Part shown: positions 35,356-46,300 of the stretch, piece by piece
Position numbering within the stretch: the first letter of the stretch is position 1
Layout: the number at the start of each line of letters is the position of its first letter
Source: an uncultured Bacteroidales bacterium
Lineage (GTDB): Bacteria; Bacteroidota; Bacteroidia; Bacteroidales; Muribaculaceae
Reading direction: 5' to 3'
Assembly (NCBI GenBank): GCA_946412245.1
Contig: CAMKGM010000014.1
Location: forward strand, 1-62,561
DNA: 62,561 nt
Position numbers and translations under genes: made by a program
The notes under the pieces: model-generated
What the model was told of the DNA's origin: nothing
The model's database searches: none
What the model saw: only the letters and a program-made list of their open reading frames with translations

Positions 35356-37614
35356 ATGATGAAAAAGATTTTTTTCTTATTTATATCCACGCTATTGATG
35401 TCGACATTGTCTTTGGCTGAAGACATCATTGTTGGGGAGCTCAAGTATATGCACGAGGGCAACAATACTGTGCGTTGCATCGGGTTTGCCAACGAGAGCT
35501 CAACGGCTACTTCAGTTTATATCCCTGGCTATATCGTTTATAACGGGACGACTTACCAGGTGGAGTGTGTAGGCAATTATGCCTTCAGGCACAATCAGTA
35601 TCTGAAATCGGTGCGCATTGGTTATGGCGTGCAATCGCTACTTCCACAGGTGTTTTATGATACTCCCAATCTTAAGGAGGTGTATCTGCCCAGTTCGCTG
35701 AATGCGCTGCATAGAGGGTGTTTCGGCATGCCTTATTCGTCGAAGTACTTCACAACGGTTGCATGGGCCATTCAGGAGTATCCTGGCGATGGGGTGAACA
35801 ACAACAAGGGTGTGGATCCGTCGGCATTTGAAAATGCGCTTGGCAATACCACGCTCTATGTGTCGACTTACAATGCCCGAAACAAATCGTTTTTAAAATC
35901 ATCGTGGATAACCAGCAATTTCTATAATGTGTTGCAGGATGGCTCCAAGGCCTATGACTTTGCCGACAGTTCTTGGGGCGTGACCTATATAGTGAGCGAG
36001 CCCAAGACCGGCGATGTGCAGTCAAGTACCAGTGATTATACCGGAAAGGTGACCATTGTGGGATTGCAACCGGGCAAGACTGTGGTGTTGCTGCAGAACA
36101 ATGTGCAAGATGATTTCAATTACCAGTATGGTTCGACAATATTGCGTTATGCGGTGGCCGATGTGGCTGACTATGCTTTTAATGCCAACTCTCTTGTTAC
36201 GAAAGTGGATGTGACCAATGTTGCCACCTGCATTGAGCGCATTGGCAAAAGTGCCTTCGACGGCTGCATCAATCTTGCTTCACTCTCGGTTGGTGCCTCG
36301 ACTATTGATGAGCGCGCCTTCTATAACACGGGAATCACTTTGGCTTCGATGAACGAGGGGACCGTTACGGTTGGCAAGAATGCATTTGGGTCGTGCACGA
36401 AATTGTATCAAATTAATATTCCGTCGACGGTGACCGAATTGAATCAAGACTACTTCTGGACTCTGCCCAGCATGAAGTACTATAGTGTTGAGACAGAAAA
36501 TGCCAAGTACAGCAGTGACACCAACGGTATTTTGTATGATGGGGACAAGTTGAACCTCTATCATTGTCCGCCCAAAGCCGTGTCGTCGACATCGCTGCTA
36601 AGCAACTTGCCATCATCGCTTATTCGCATCGAGAAGCACTCGTTCCATCAGTTTGGTGGGGCAGGGGTCGTTATCCCATACGGTACTCAAGTCCTGGGCG
36701 ACTCGGCCTTTTACGGTTCTTCGCTGAAATATGTGAAGGTGCCCAGCACCGTGCGGATTGAAGGTGCCCGTCAGTTCTCGGAGTGCAAGCAACTTATAGA
36801 GATGAATATGGCCATGCTTGAACCATATCGTCAGACCCTTGGTAACTTCATAACATTCCCCTTCCCGTCAGGCTTCCATGCCCGTGTCGCGACTCCGGCT
36901 CTTGAAGATTATGAGAATACAATTCCCTGGATGCAGATGGACGAGGGTATGCTGACCGATGGTGGCTATGATGTGGTATGGAACTTTGGCGGCAATAACG
37001 GGCTGACCGTAGGCACCATACTTGACTTTAAGACCAAGAAAGCCCATATTGTGCACGTCAACGAGGATTATCGCAACCGTCACACCGAGACTCTGGTGAA
37101 AGGCGATATTGTGATACCTGAAACCCTCTCGTATTGGAATCAAACTTACACTGTGAAGGAGATATGCGACAAGGCCTTTATGGATGCAACCGGACTCACG
37201 GGCATTACCATACCCAATTCAGTTAACTATATTGGTTCGCTGGCTTTCTATAATTGCACAGGTCTCGCAGAGATTCACTCGCAAATCACCAATCCCACCA
37301 GCGCACCACTGGGTAACAATGTGTTCTATGGCGTTAACAAGTCTACTTGCAAGTTATATGTGCCCCGTGGCACACTGCAACTTTACAAGAATGCCGCTCA
37401 ATGGAAGGATTTCCTGAACATCGAGGAAGAAGGCGGTCTTATTGGTGATGTGAATGGCGACGGCACGGTGAATGTGAGCGATGTGACAGCTCTAGTCAAT
37501 ATGATTCTGGGTGTCATTCCCAAGGATGAGCAGCGTGCCGATGTTGACGGCAACGGCACCGTGAACGTGAGCGATGTGACTGCTCTGGTCAATCTCATCT
37601 TGGGCATTGGCTGA
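35356..37614 (+). CDS. BspA-like leucine-rich-repeat surface protein with dockerin pair
   Basis: 752 residues with a signal peptide (about 1-21, ending SLSLA). The body has BspA/LRR_5-type repeats with the pattern xxI(G/E)xxAFxxCxxLxxIxIPxxV, for example FDGCINLASLSVGASTIDERAFYN and FMDATGLTGITIPNSVNYIGSLAFYNC. A strand KLYVPRGTLQLYKNAAQWKDF ends the domain. From residue 698 the tail carries two dockerin loops (DVNGDGTVNVSDVTALVN, DVDGNGTVNVSDVTALVN). Such proteins are exposed on the cell surface and often bind host or other cells. The next gene encodes a larger relative, 58 nt downstream. Confidence 0.88.
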   Translation: MMKKIFFLFISTLLMSTLSLAEDIIVGELKYMHEGNNTVRCIGFANESSTATSVYIPGYIVYNGTTYQVECVGNYAFRHNQYLKSVRIGYGVQSLLPQVFYDTPNLKEVYLPSSLNALHRGCFGMPYSSKYFTTVAWAIQEYPGDGVNNNKGVDPSAFENALGNTTLYVSTYNARNKSFLKSSWITSNFYNVLQDGSKAYDFADSSWGVTYIVSEPKTGDVQSSTSDYTGKVTIVGLQPGKTVVLLQNNVQDDFNYQYGSTILRYAVADVADYAFNANSLVTKVDVTNVATCIERIGKSAFDGCINLASLSVGASTIDERAFYNTGITLASMNEGTVTVGKNAFGSCTKLYQINIPSTVTELNQDYFWTLPSMKYYSVETENAKYSSDTNGILYDGDKLNLYHCPPKAVSSTSLLSNLPSSLIRIEKHSFHQFGGAGVVIPYGTQVLGDSAFYGSSLKYVKVPSTVRIEGARQFSECKQLIEMNMAMLEPYRQTLGNFITFPFPSGFHARVATPALEDYENTIPWMQMDEGMLTDGGYDVVWNFGGNNGLTVGTILDFKTKKAHIVHVNEDYRNRHTETLVKGDIVIPETLSYWNQTYTVKEICDKAFMDATGLTGITIPNSVNYIGSLAFYNCTGLAEIHSQITNPTSAPLGNNVFYGVNKSTCKLYVPRGTLQLYKNAAQWKDFLNIEEEGGLIGDVNGDGTVNVSDVTALVNMILGVIPKDEQRADVDGNGTVNVSDVTALVNLILGIG

Positions 37615-37672
37615 CTTTCACCCGACATAGTACAAACCCTAATATTGATAACAAACTTAAAACATAACAACT

Positions 37673-40600
37673 ATGAAAAAATTTATTTTTGCTATCATCA
37701 CTTTCACAGCCCTATTGCCTCAAGTGGCTCTGGGATATGATTTTCAGCAGGACAACATTTGTTATCGTATAACAGAGTCGAACACGGTAAAAGTAACTTA
37801 TCAATACACTACGACACCCCGCTACCGCTACAGTTCGGCTACTGCAATCACCATCCCCAAAACGGTAACCTATGGCGGCACCACCTACATTGTGGCAGGT
37901 ATTGACGACAATGCCTTTGAAGGGACCACCAACCTGACCAAGGTGACCATGGCTGTTAATGGTAACATGGTAAAAATGGGTGATAATGCCTTCAAGAACT
38001 GCACCGGACTGCAGGAGGTGAAACTCTATGTAGATTTCATTGGAGCAAGCGCATTCAGTGGCTGCACAAAACTTGCAAAGGTTGACATGGAGGAATACGG
38101 ACGCCAAATAGGCGAAAAAGCATTCGAAAATTGCACAGCGCTCACACATGTCATCTGTCCTCGAAACAACAACCTCTCAATTGATAAAAGCGCCTTCAGC
38201 GGCTGTAATAACCTGAGCCGTGTCGATGTGTCCAGCATATACCGATGGCTCTATGGCACCTATGGCAATATTGCCAGCAACCCGCTTTACACAGGTGCCC
38301 ACCTTTATATTAACAACCAGGAAGTGACCTCCATAACAATTCCCAACGATATCACCGTCATTAACGCCTATACATTCGCCGACTTCGAGCACCTAAAGAG
38401 CGTGACGATGCACAATGCAATGACACGAATCGAGTCGTACGCATTCTATGGGTGCTCTGGGCTGACAAGTGTCAACTTGGGAACTTCGATTAAAACCATT
38501 GGTGAATATGCCTTTAAGAATTGCACAAGCCTCACCAGCGTCACCATCCCTAACTCGGTTACCGAAATAGGGTCTTATGCCTTTAACGAATGCAATGCCT
38601 TGCAGACGATAACTATAGGAACTTCGCTCAAAAAAATCGGTGATAATGCTTTTGAGCGCTGCACAAGTCTCACCAACGCCACCATCCCTAACTCGGTTAC
38701 CGAAATAGGGTCTTATGCCTTTAACGAATGCAATGCCTTGAAGACGATAAACCTGGGAAACGGTCTCAAAACTATCCAGGGGTATGCCTTTTGGAAATGC
38801 AGCAATCTTCAGAGCATAACAATCCCCAATTCAGTCACTGAAATTGGCGCGCAGGCCTTCGCTTACTGCTACGCCATGAAATCGGTGAGTATGGGCAGCT
38901 CGGTGGCAAAAATCGGTAGTGGCGCATTCGTTGCCGATACCTTACTAACACAGGTTAAAATCACCGATGTTGCCGCATGGTGCAATATTGAGTATGGAGG
39001 TTATAACAACACCGGCAACCCGCTTTATTATGCCAAACGCCTTTATGTGAACAATGTTTCGGCCGACAACCTTGTGATACCTGAAGGTGTGGTAACAATC
39101 AGAGAAGAAACCTTTGTGAACTGCACTAACCTGCGCAACATCACTTTCCCCAGCACCCTTACCGAGATTGGCATAGAAGCGTTCAAGGGATGCGTCAATC
39201 TCAATGATTTTACCTTGCCTCAATCTTTGAAAGCAATCCACATTGATGCCTTCAGTGACTGCACAAGCCTCACTTGCGTGAGCATTCCCGCGGCCGTGAA
39301 TCATGTGGGCGATCGCGCTTTCATTAATTGCACCGGGCTGAAACGGCTGGGAATAGGAGGCGCAGTCACCCTCATTGGTGCCACTGCTTTCAAGAATTGC
39401 AGTGCGCTCGAATACATCTGTTCCGACATTCAGACCATTGCCAACACCACCTTGCGCAATTCCGTGTTCAGTGGAGTCAACACATCAACATGCAAACTCA
39501 AAGTGCCACGTGGCAAGGTTGAAACCTACAAGCAAGCCGATCAGTGGAAAGCCTTTATTAACATTGTGGAGAACCTGACGAAAATCAACGGACTATACTA
39601 CAGTGTGAATGGAAGCAATCTGAACACCGCCTCGCTTGAGCCCGAGAACACGTCAGGCAATGGCTACACCTCGGTCAGCGGAAACATTATCGTGCCCGAG
39701 ATGGTGAGCATCGACAATCGTCAGCTGGCAGTGAACAGCATCAGTTCCAGAGCATTCTACACATGCCCCAATATCACCTCGGTCACATTGCCCGCAACGC
39801 TCACACGCATCAACACCTATGCGTTCTATAAATGTCAGGCATTGAAGACCGTAAACATTCCTGCCAATGTCACTCACATGGGAGCTTATAGCTTTGCCGA
39901 CTGCACCGCCCTGGGAGCCATCTACAGCCAGATTGCCGACCCCACTGCTACCACACTCGGAACCAAGGTATTCAGGAACTTGCCCACCGCTACCACCGTG
40001 CTTCATGTACCCGCCGGCACGCTCAGTGCCTATAACGCTGCCAACCAGTGGAAAGATGTGCAAAACAAGGTGGAAGGCTACACCTTTGTTGAGGGCAAAC
40101 TATATTATAATGTGAATCTTGATAACATCTCTACGCTCGAGGTAACCCACCAGAACGAGTACGGTGCCAGTTATGACAACCTGAGCGGCGACCTCAATAT
40201 TCCCGAAAAGGTGAATCACTATGGTTTGGAACATACGCTCACAATAATAGATCGCGCCTTTTCACAATGCACTGGCATCACATCGGTTACCATTCCCCGC
40301 ACTGTCAAACTCTTCAAGCGCTCAGCATTCGATGGCTGCACAGGACTCCGTGCCATTCACACAAGGATTCAGGATCCCACCGCCGTTGAGTATAAATCGC
40401 CATCTCTCACCTTCTCGGATGTGCCTAAAGACCTGTGCACGCTCTATGTGCCTAAAGGTACTAAAAACGTCTATCAAGTGACTGCCCCATGGAAGGATTT
40501 CCAGAACATTGTGGAAGAGAACGTCGGAGTCGTGGGTGACGTGAACGGAGACGGCACGGTGAATGTGAGTGATGTCACTGCACTTGTGAACATGATTCTG

Positions 40601-40702
40601 GGAGTTATTCCCAAGGATGAGCAATGTGCCGATGTTGACGGCAACGGCACAGTGAACGTGAGTGATGTTACCGCTCTTGTCAACATTATCTTACAACATT
40701 GA
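37673..40702 (+). CDS. Large BspA-like leucine-rich-repeat surface protein with dockerin pair
   Basis: 1009 residues; signal peptide about 1-21 (MKKFIFAIITFTALLPQVALG). At least three LRR_5 blocks are separated by short beta segments of the form LYVPxGTxxxYxxAxxWKDFxNIVE. Repeats include IGEYAFKNCTSLTSVTIPNSVTE and IGSYAFNECNALQTITIGTSL. Two neighbouring repeat pairs are identical at DNA level over 60 bp. The dockerin pair begins at residue 956 and is nearly identical in protein sequence to that of the preceding gene. It is probably cotranscribed with that gene and with the PepSY-like gene downstream. Confidence 0.88.
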   Translation: MKKFIFAIITFTALLPQVALGYDFQQDNICYRITESNTVKVTYQYTTTPRYRYSSATAITIPKTVTYGGTTYIVAGIDDNAFEGTTNLTKVTMAVNGNMVKMGDNAFKNCTGLQEVKLYVDFIGASAFSGCTKLAKVDMEEYGRQIGEKAFENCTALTHVICPRNNNLSIDKSAFSGCNNLSRVDVSSIYRWLYGTYGNIASNPLYTGAHLYINNQEVTSITIPNDITVINAYTFADFEHLKSVTMHNAMTRIESYAFYGCSGLTSVNLGTSIKTIGEYAFKNCTSLTSVTIPNSVTEIGSYAFNECNALQTITIGTSLKKIGDNAFERCTSLTNATIPNSVTEIGSYAFNECNALKTINLGNGLKTIQGYAFWKCSNLQSITIPNSVTEIGAQAFAYCYAMKSVSMGSSVAKIGSGAFVADTLLTQVKITDVAAWCNIEYGGYNNTGNPLYYAKRLYVNNVSADNLVIPEGVVTIREETFVNCTNLRNITFPSTLTEIGIEAFKGCVNLNDFTLPQSLKAIHIDAFSDCTSLTCVSIPAAVNHVGDRAFINCTGLKRLGIGGAVTLIGATAFKNCSALEYICSDIQTIANTTLRNSVFSGVNTSTCKLKVPRGKVETYKQADQWKAFINIVENLTKINGLYYSVNGSNLNTASLEPENTSGNGYTSVSGNIIVPEMVSIDNRQLAVNSISSRAFYTCPNITSVTLPATLTRINTYAFYKCQALKTVNIPANVTHMGAYSFADCTALGAIYSQIADPTATTLGTKVFRNLPTATTVLHVPAGTLSAYNAANQWKDVQNKVEGYTFVEGKLYYNVNLDNISTLEVTHQNEYGASYDNLSGDLNIPEKVNHYGLEHTLTIIDRAFSQCTGITSVTIPRTVKLFKRSAFDGCTGLRAIHTRIQDPTAVEYKSPSLTFSDVPKDLCTLYVPKGTKNVYQVTAPWKDFQNIVEENVGVVGDVNGDGTVNVSDVTALVNMILGVIPKDEQCADVDGNGTVNVSDVTALVNIILQH
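38543..38740 (+). repeat. 60-bp identical direct repeats inside the BspA-like gene
   Basis: 38543-38602 and 38681-38740 are the same over 60 bp, with a period of 138 bp, equal to two 23-residue LRR units. This suggests a recent internal duplication or gene-conversion event. Confidence 0.85.
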
Positions 40703-40727
40703 TTTAGAATTTTCAAAAATTACAAAT

Positions 40728-41159
40728 ATGAAGAAAAGTATCTTATTAGTTTTATCAGTGATGTTTTGCTGCAGCGTGATGACTGCTCAAAACGTGAAGG
40801 AGATAGATGTAAAAAAACTTCCTGACATGGCACAACGCACCCTTTCGGCCTATTTTCAAGGACGGACTGTGACACAGGCTATGTATATTAATGAGAAGAT
40901 GGACCGTCACTACGAAGTCTCGCTAGATGATGCAACTATCATTCACTTCGACAAGCATGGTGTGTGGAAATTTGTGAAAGCGGGTGGCGATGCTATCCCC
41001 GATTGCATGATTCCTGGCATGGTGCTCATGCATCTGCAGAAAAACAAGATTGAAGCCAAGGTAGTGGGGATGATGAGAGACAAAGACAAGAACTACATCA
41101 TTGACCTGAGCGATGGCACAACGCTCACATTTACCGAGACATTCAAATTGGTTGAATAA
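40728..41159 (+). CDS. PepSY-like (DUF2874) secreted protein
   Basis: 143 residues from the ATG at 40728, with signal MKKSILLVLSVMFCCSVMTA. Two PepSY-like units follow: LPDMAQRTLSAYFQGRTVTQAM...YEVSLDDATIIHFDKHGVWKFV and IPGMVLMHLQKNKIEAKVVGM...YIIDLSDGTTLTF. This is the usual double arrangement of the Bacteroidetes DUF2874 group. The family is periplasmic and some members resemble beta-lactamase-inhibitor folds; a role is not known. It starts 25 nt after the large BspA-like gene and precedes a strong terminator. Confidence 0.85.
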   Translation: MKKSILLVLSVMFCCSVMTAQNVKEIDVKKLPDMAQRTLSAYFQGRTVTQAMYINEKMDRHYEVSLDDATIIHFDKHGVWKFVKAGGDAIPDCMIPGMVLMHLQKNKIEAKVVGMMRDKDKNYIIDLSDGTTLTFTETFKLVE

Positions 41160-41184
41160 CTGCATCAGAAACATTATTATTGTC

Positions 41185-41213
41185 AAGGGCCAAGAAAATT
41201 TGGCCCTTTTTTT
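41185..41213 (+). terminator. Terminator of the surface-protein operon
   Basis: AAGGGCCAA (41185-41193) pairs exactly with TTGGCCCTT (41200-41208) around GAAAAT; a T-run follows. Confidence 0.9.
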
Positions 41214-41266
41214 GTTATAAGAAATAAAAAAATGGTGAAATTGCTGTGCTATTCGGTCATTTTACT

Positions 41267-41274
41267 TAACTTTG
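41267..41274 (+). promoter_or_regulatory. -7 box for nadE
   Basis: TAACTTTG fits TAnnTTTG exactly, 26 nt before the ATG at 41301; the -33 is weak. Confidence 0.55.
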
Positions 41275-41300
41275 TAAGTTAAATATATAGATTCATTATT

Positions 41301-43280
41301 ATGGCAACACAAGAAACAAAGAGTAAACCCGATTACGGCATGATGCGTGTGGCATCGGCAGTTCCGTCAGTGAATGTGGCCGATGTGGATTTCAATGTGG
41401 AGAAAATAGGCCAATGCATTGAGGCCGCCCGTAAAGCGGGGGCGCAGCTGCTGGTATTGCCCGAACTGTGCATAACCGCCTACACCTGTGCCGACCTCTT
41501 CGGTAACGAGCTGCTGCTCGATGCTGCCGAAAAGGGGATACAGACTCTTTGCGAAATGACCCGTGACCACGGCATGATGGTGATAGTGGGCGCTCCCCTG
41601 TGCAAGGGTGCAAGTCTGTTTAACTGCGCTGTGGTGATGCAGAACGGGCATGTGCTGGGTGTGGTTCCCAAGACCTATATACCCAACTACAAGGAATTCT
41701 ATGAGAAGCGCTGGTTTGCCGGAGCACATCAGGCCTTCAATCACCCCGTGATAACGATTGCTGGCGAGGATGTGCCATTTGGTAGCGATCTCATCTTTGA
41801 TGCCGGTAAGGCCAAGATTGCCATTGATGTGTGCGAAGACCTGTGGACTCCCATCCCGCCTAGCACTCTGGCTGCCCTTCGAGGTGCCAATGTGCTGGTG
41901 AATCTCTCGGCATCGGACGAGCTGGTGGGCAAGCACGAGAATCTTATTGACCTTGTCAAGCACCAGTCGCGTCAGTGCATAGCAGCCTATGTGTATTCAT
42001 CGGCCGGTTATGGCGAATCGTCGACCGACCTTGTCTTTGCCGGCAATGCAGTGATAGCCGAGAAAGGCGAGATGCTGAAAGAAGGGGAGCGCTTCAACCT
42101 GAAGGCTCAACTTCAGGTGGCCGACATCGACCTTGATGCCCTCAACAACGAGCGTCGCGTGAACGGCAGTTTTGCCGATAACGCCATGCGCAGCATGCGG
42201 CCATTCAGAATGGTGCCTGTTGCTCTGTGCGAGGCACCCGACTACGAGACTGTAGATTTGTTGCGCCCTGTGCGTCGCCTGCCGTTTGTGCCTCAGGAGA
42301 AATCGCGCCTGATGAGTCGTTGTCACGAAATAGTGAATATCCAGACTCAAGGTCTCATGCGTCGCATGGAGCACACGCACATCGACAAGCTTGTGATAGG
42401 CGTGTCGGGTGGCATCGACTCCACACTTGCGCTCATGGTGGCAACGCGTGCCTATGACCGACTGGGCTATGACCGCAAGAACATTTACGGCATTACTATG
42501 CCAGGCTTTGGCACCACCGACCGCACCTATAACAATGCCCTTGAACTGATGAAGGCGCTGGGTATCACTGTGAAAGAGATCTCGATTGCCGCTGCTGTGA
42601 CCCAACACTTCAAGGACATTGAACACGACATGACCACACATGATGTTACCTATGAGAATGGCCAGGCTCGTGAGCGAACTCAGATACTCATGGATTTCTC
42701 TAATAAAATCAATGCGTTGGTGCTGGGTACAGGCGACCTCTCGGAACTGGCACTGGGGTGGGCTACCTATAACGGCGACCACATGTCGATGTATAATGTG
42801 AACGGCAGCATACCCAAGACCCTTGCACGCCACTTGGTGATGTGGTTCGCGACTGAAAATGATGCGTCAAATCCCAATAGTCTCGTGATTCACGAAACAC
42901 TGCTTGATGTCCTTGACACCCCCATTAGCCCCGAATTAACACCCGCCAATGAGAAAGGCGAGATTCAGCAGAAGACCGAAGACCTTGTGGGTCCCTACGA
43001 GCTCCACGATTTCTTCCTCTACAACATGCTGCGCCATGGGTATTCGCCCCGCAAGATTTTCTTGCTGGCAACAAAAGTATTTGAGGGCGCCTATGACCGA
43101 GCTACCATCAAGAAATGGCTCACTAAGTTTGTGTGGCGATTCTTCTCGCAGCAATTCAAGCGTTCGTGTCTGCCCGACGGCCCCAAGGTGGGTTGCGTGA
43201 GTCTGTCGCCGCGTGGCGATTGGCGAATGCCCAGCGATGCCGCCGCCGCACTTTGGGCAAAAGAGTGCGAAACGCTGTAA
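41301..43280 (+). CDS. nadE: Glutamine-hydrolysing NAD(+) synthase
   Basis: 659 residues, the long two-domain form. The N-terminal nitrilase-like glutaminase has the Glu-Lys-Cys triad in LPELCITAYTCADLF, YIPNYKEFYEKRWF and AIDVCEDLW. The C-terminal synthetase has the ATP pyrophosphatase loop GVSGGIDSTLAL near residue 367, then GTGDLSELALGWATYNGDHMSMYNVN. It makes NAD from nicotinate adenine dinucleotide, glutamine and ATP. It is close to cinA (50.2 kb), which also acts in pyridine nucleotide salvage, though the two are not in one tight operon. Confidence 0.96.
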   Translation: MATQETKSKPDYGMMRVASAVPSVNVADVDFNVEKIGQCIEAARKAGAQLLVLPELCITAYTCADLFGNELLLDAAEKGIQTLCEMTRDHGMMVIVGAPLCKGASLFNCAVVMQNGHVLGVVPKTYIPNYKEFYEKRWFAGAHQAFNHPVITIAGEDVPFGSDLIFDAGKAKIAIDVCEDLWTPIPPSTLAALRGANVLVNLSASDELVGKHENLIDLVKHQSRQCIAAYVYSSAGYGESSTDLVFAGNAVIAEKGEMLKEGERFNLKAQLQVADIDLDALNNERRVNGSFADNAMRSMRPFRMVPVALCEAPDYETVDLLRPVRRLPFVPQEKSRLMSRCHEIVNIQTQGLMRRMEHTHIDKLVIGVSGGIDSTLALMVATRAYDRLGYDRKNIYGITMPGFGTTDRTYNNALELMKALGITVKEISIAAAVTQHFKDIEHDMTTHDVTYENGQARERTQILMDFSNKINALVLGTGDLSELALGWATYNGDHMSMYNVNGSIPKTLARHLVMWFATENDASNPNSLVIHETLLDVLDTPISPELTPANEKGEIQQKTEDLVGPYELHDFFLYNMLRHGYSPRKIFLLATKVFEGAYDRATIKKWLTKFVWRFFSQQFKRSCLPDGPKVGCVSLSPRGDWRMPSDAAAALWAKECETL

Positions 43281-43315
43281 CCACTTAATCATCATTCACA
43301 TTTGGTTGTAAATCA

Positions 43316-46300
43316 ATGAAACCCGCAGTAAAAAAGACATATAAGGTGATACGCACCATTCTTGTGACAACAATTGTTACGGTTGTGGTGTTGTACGGCC
43401 TGGCGTACATCCTATTGTCAATTCCTGCTATTCAAAACAAGATTAAGGCTTACGGTGAACGTGAGTTGAGCGAGTATCTGAAAACCGATGTCACCATTGG
43501 CGATATCTCTATCAAGCCTTTTAATCAATTGCTGCTTTATGACGTCAAAATACCTGACCAGCAGGGCGGCAAATTGATTGATGTAGAGAAAATAGGTGCC
43601 GGAATTAGTATCTACAACCTCATATTAAAGCAAAAACTGGTCTTCACTTATGCCGAAGTGATAGGACTCAAGGGCCATGTGACACGACCTGACCCCAATT
43701 CTCCTACCAATTTGCAGTTTCTTATTGATGCCGTAAAGCCCAAAGACAAGAAGCCCAAGAAACCAACACATGTCACTATACACAATATCGTGATTCGCAA
43801 GAGCGAGTTGACCTATGATGTTCTCTCTGAACCGAGACTTTCAGATCGACTTGATGTGAACCATCTTAAAGTGACCGACTTGCGTGCCGATGTTGATTTT
43901 GAGAAGCTCAAGAACCACCCGTTAGACTTGGCCCTTGATGTGAAACGCCTCTCGCTGAAGGAGAAAAGCGGCTTTAACTTGAAAAACATCTCATGTCGAT
44001 ATGAGATGGACGAGAAGCAGATACGTGTCAAGAACTTGAAACTGGAGTTGCCGGGTACGCTCATCGCACCCTCGCATGACATAATTTTGTCATATAATTC
44101 CCCCAAGACCATTGCTGCTGATCTCAAGAATCAGCGCCATCACCTGGAGTTAAAAGACAATTACATCACGCTCAACGACTTCAAGTGCATTGCGCCACAA
44201 CTCAAAGATTACACACAACCCTTGAGGTTATCAACAAAAGTCAGCGGCACAACCGACGAAGTCAGTGTCAGTAATTTTAGTCTCAAGACCGATGACAATA
44301 GCACTGTTATCAACCTGCGAGGTAACGTCTACAACATGAACAGCCTGCAGTTGCTCACATTTGATGTTCCGTCGTTTGACATCAAAGCTGAGCCCAGAAA
44401 GTTAATGAATTTGCTTGGACAAAACACATTGAATATCTCTCCCGTCGTCCGCTCCATTATCAATAACTGCAACACCCTTCAGGTTAAAGGAAAGATTAAA
44501 GGCAATATTGATAATATTCAGTGCAACAGTACTATTACGACACCGCTTGGTGGCGTCACTATAGACGGCGCATTCAAGAAGAACGCCGCCGGCGAGATGA
44601 AATTTGACGGACACATCGAGACACCACGACTCAACATTGGAGGCTTGCTTGACAAGCTTGACCTTTTTGGCGAAGTGGGTCTTAATACCGATGTGTCGAT
44701 TGCCTTACTGAAGAACCAACTGCAATCGGCACAACTCAACGGAACCATTGCATTCGTAGATTTCAAAGGCAATCGCTATGAGAATATCCATGCCGACTTC
44801 ACAGGGAAAAAAAATGAGTTTCATGGCTTGCTCACCATGAATGATCCTGACGGCAATATTGAACTCAATGGCGATGCGGTGCTCAATGGTGCCAACACCA
44901 AAGTTGATCTTGATTTGCTTGCCGATAGGGTAGACCTCTCTAAATTGCGCTTCATCAGTGCCGACATGCCTAACAATGTTGTGTCATTTAAAATGAATGC
45001 CTCTTTCACCGGCGATGACATCAACCGAGCTAACGGTGCCGTCAATATTAATAACCTCACTATTGCCAAGCCTAATGCCAATGCCGCGCCCATTCACTTC
45101 AATCACATAGAGCTCATGGCGCAAAGCACCGGTACTCCACAACTCATCAGCATCACTTCTGACTTCGTCAATGGTGAAATTGAAGGAAAATATGACTTCA
45201 AGACGCTGGTACCCGCTGTGAAAGGAATGCTCGCTCAGACGTTTCCCGATATGTTTGGCAAGTTTGCGAAATATGCCGGCCATCAATCTGACAACGACTT
45301 CGCCTTTCATTTCGTGATTGACCCGAACGACGAGTTTAATGCTCTAGTAAAAACACCTGTCAAGTTGGTTTATAAAGCTACTGTCAATGGTAATCTCAAT
45401 GCGCGCGACAAAGATTTCAATCTCAATGTTGACCTGCCATATTTATTGCAAGGAAACAAACTGATAGAGGGCTCCTCGCTCACCGCTTCTCTCAACAAGG
45501 GTGAGGATGCGCAAGTAGCCGTGCGAACTATGCTCCCTTCTAAAAACGGCAAGATTGACATAGCCCTTGATGCGCAAGGCGTGAACGATCGCATTGATTC
45601 AGACTTGCGCTGGAAATATGACCGTGAACATGATTATCACGGCAACATCAAACTCACTACACTGTTGCGTCAAGGCATTAACAACTCACTGCTGGCAAAC
45701 GTTGAGTTGCTCCCTTCTGAAATTGTAGCCAACGATACAGTATGGACTGTTGAGAGTGGCAATGTCTACATGATGAACAATGAAATTCTCGTTGATAGCA
45801 TCATGGCTCATCGCGACAACCAGTTCATAGGCATCGACGGAAAAATTTCAAAGAATCCTGACGATGTGCTCACACTCACACTTCAGGACATTGATCTTGA
45901 TTATGTGTTCGACGCTTTACACATCAATCATGTGAACTTCGGGGGTAGGGCAACCGGAGTCTTTTATGCGAGTAATCTTTTCTCGAAAACACCTCAACTA
46001 GCCACTCCCGGTCTCAACGTGTCAAAACTCAAGTATAATGGCGCCATCATGGGCGATGCCTTGATTAAGAGCCATTGGGATGCCGAAAATCAAGCCGTTG
46101 CCCTCAATGCCGACATCAGTCAATATAATGGAAATCACTCTATTATCAATGGTGAGATATTTCCGGGTCAAGATTCGCTCTACTTTGATTTCAATGCCAA
46201 TGCCGCTAACATTGCATTTATGAAGCCCTTTGTATCAGCCTTTTCAAGCGACATTCAAGGTGAGGCCACCGGACGGGCGATTCTGCTCGGAAATTTCCAC

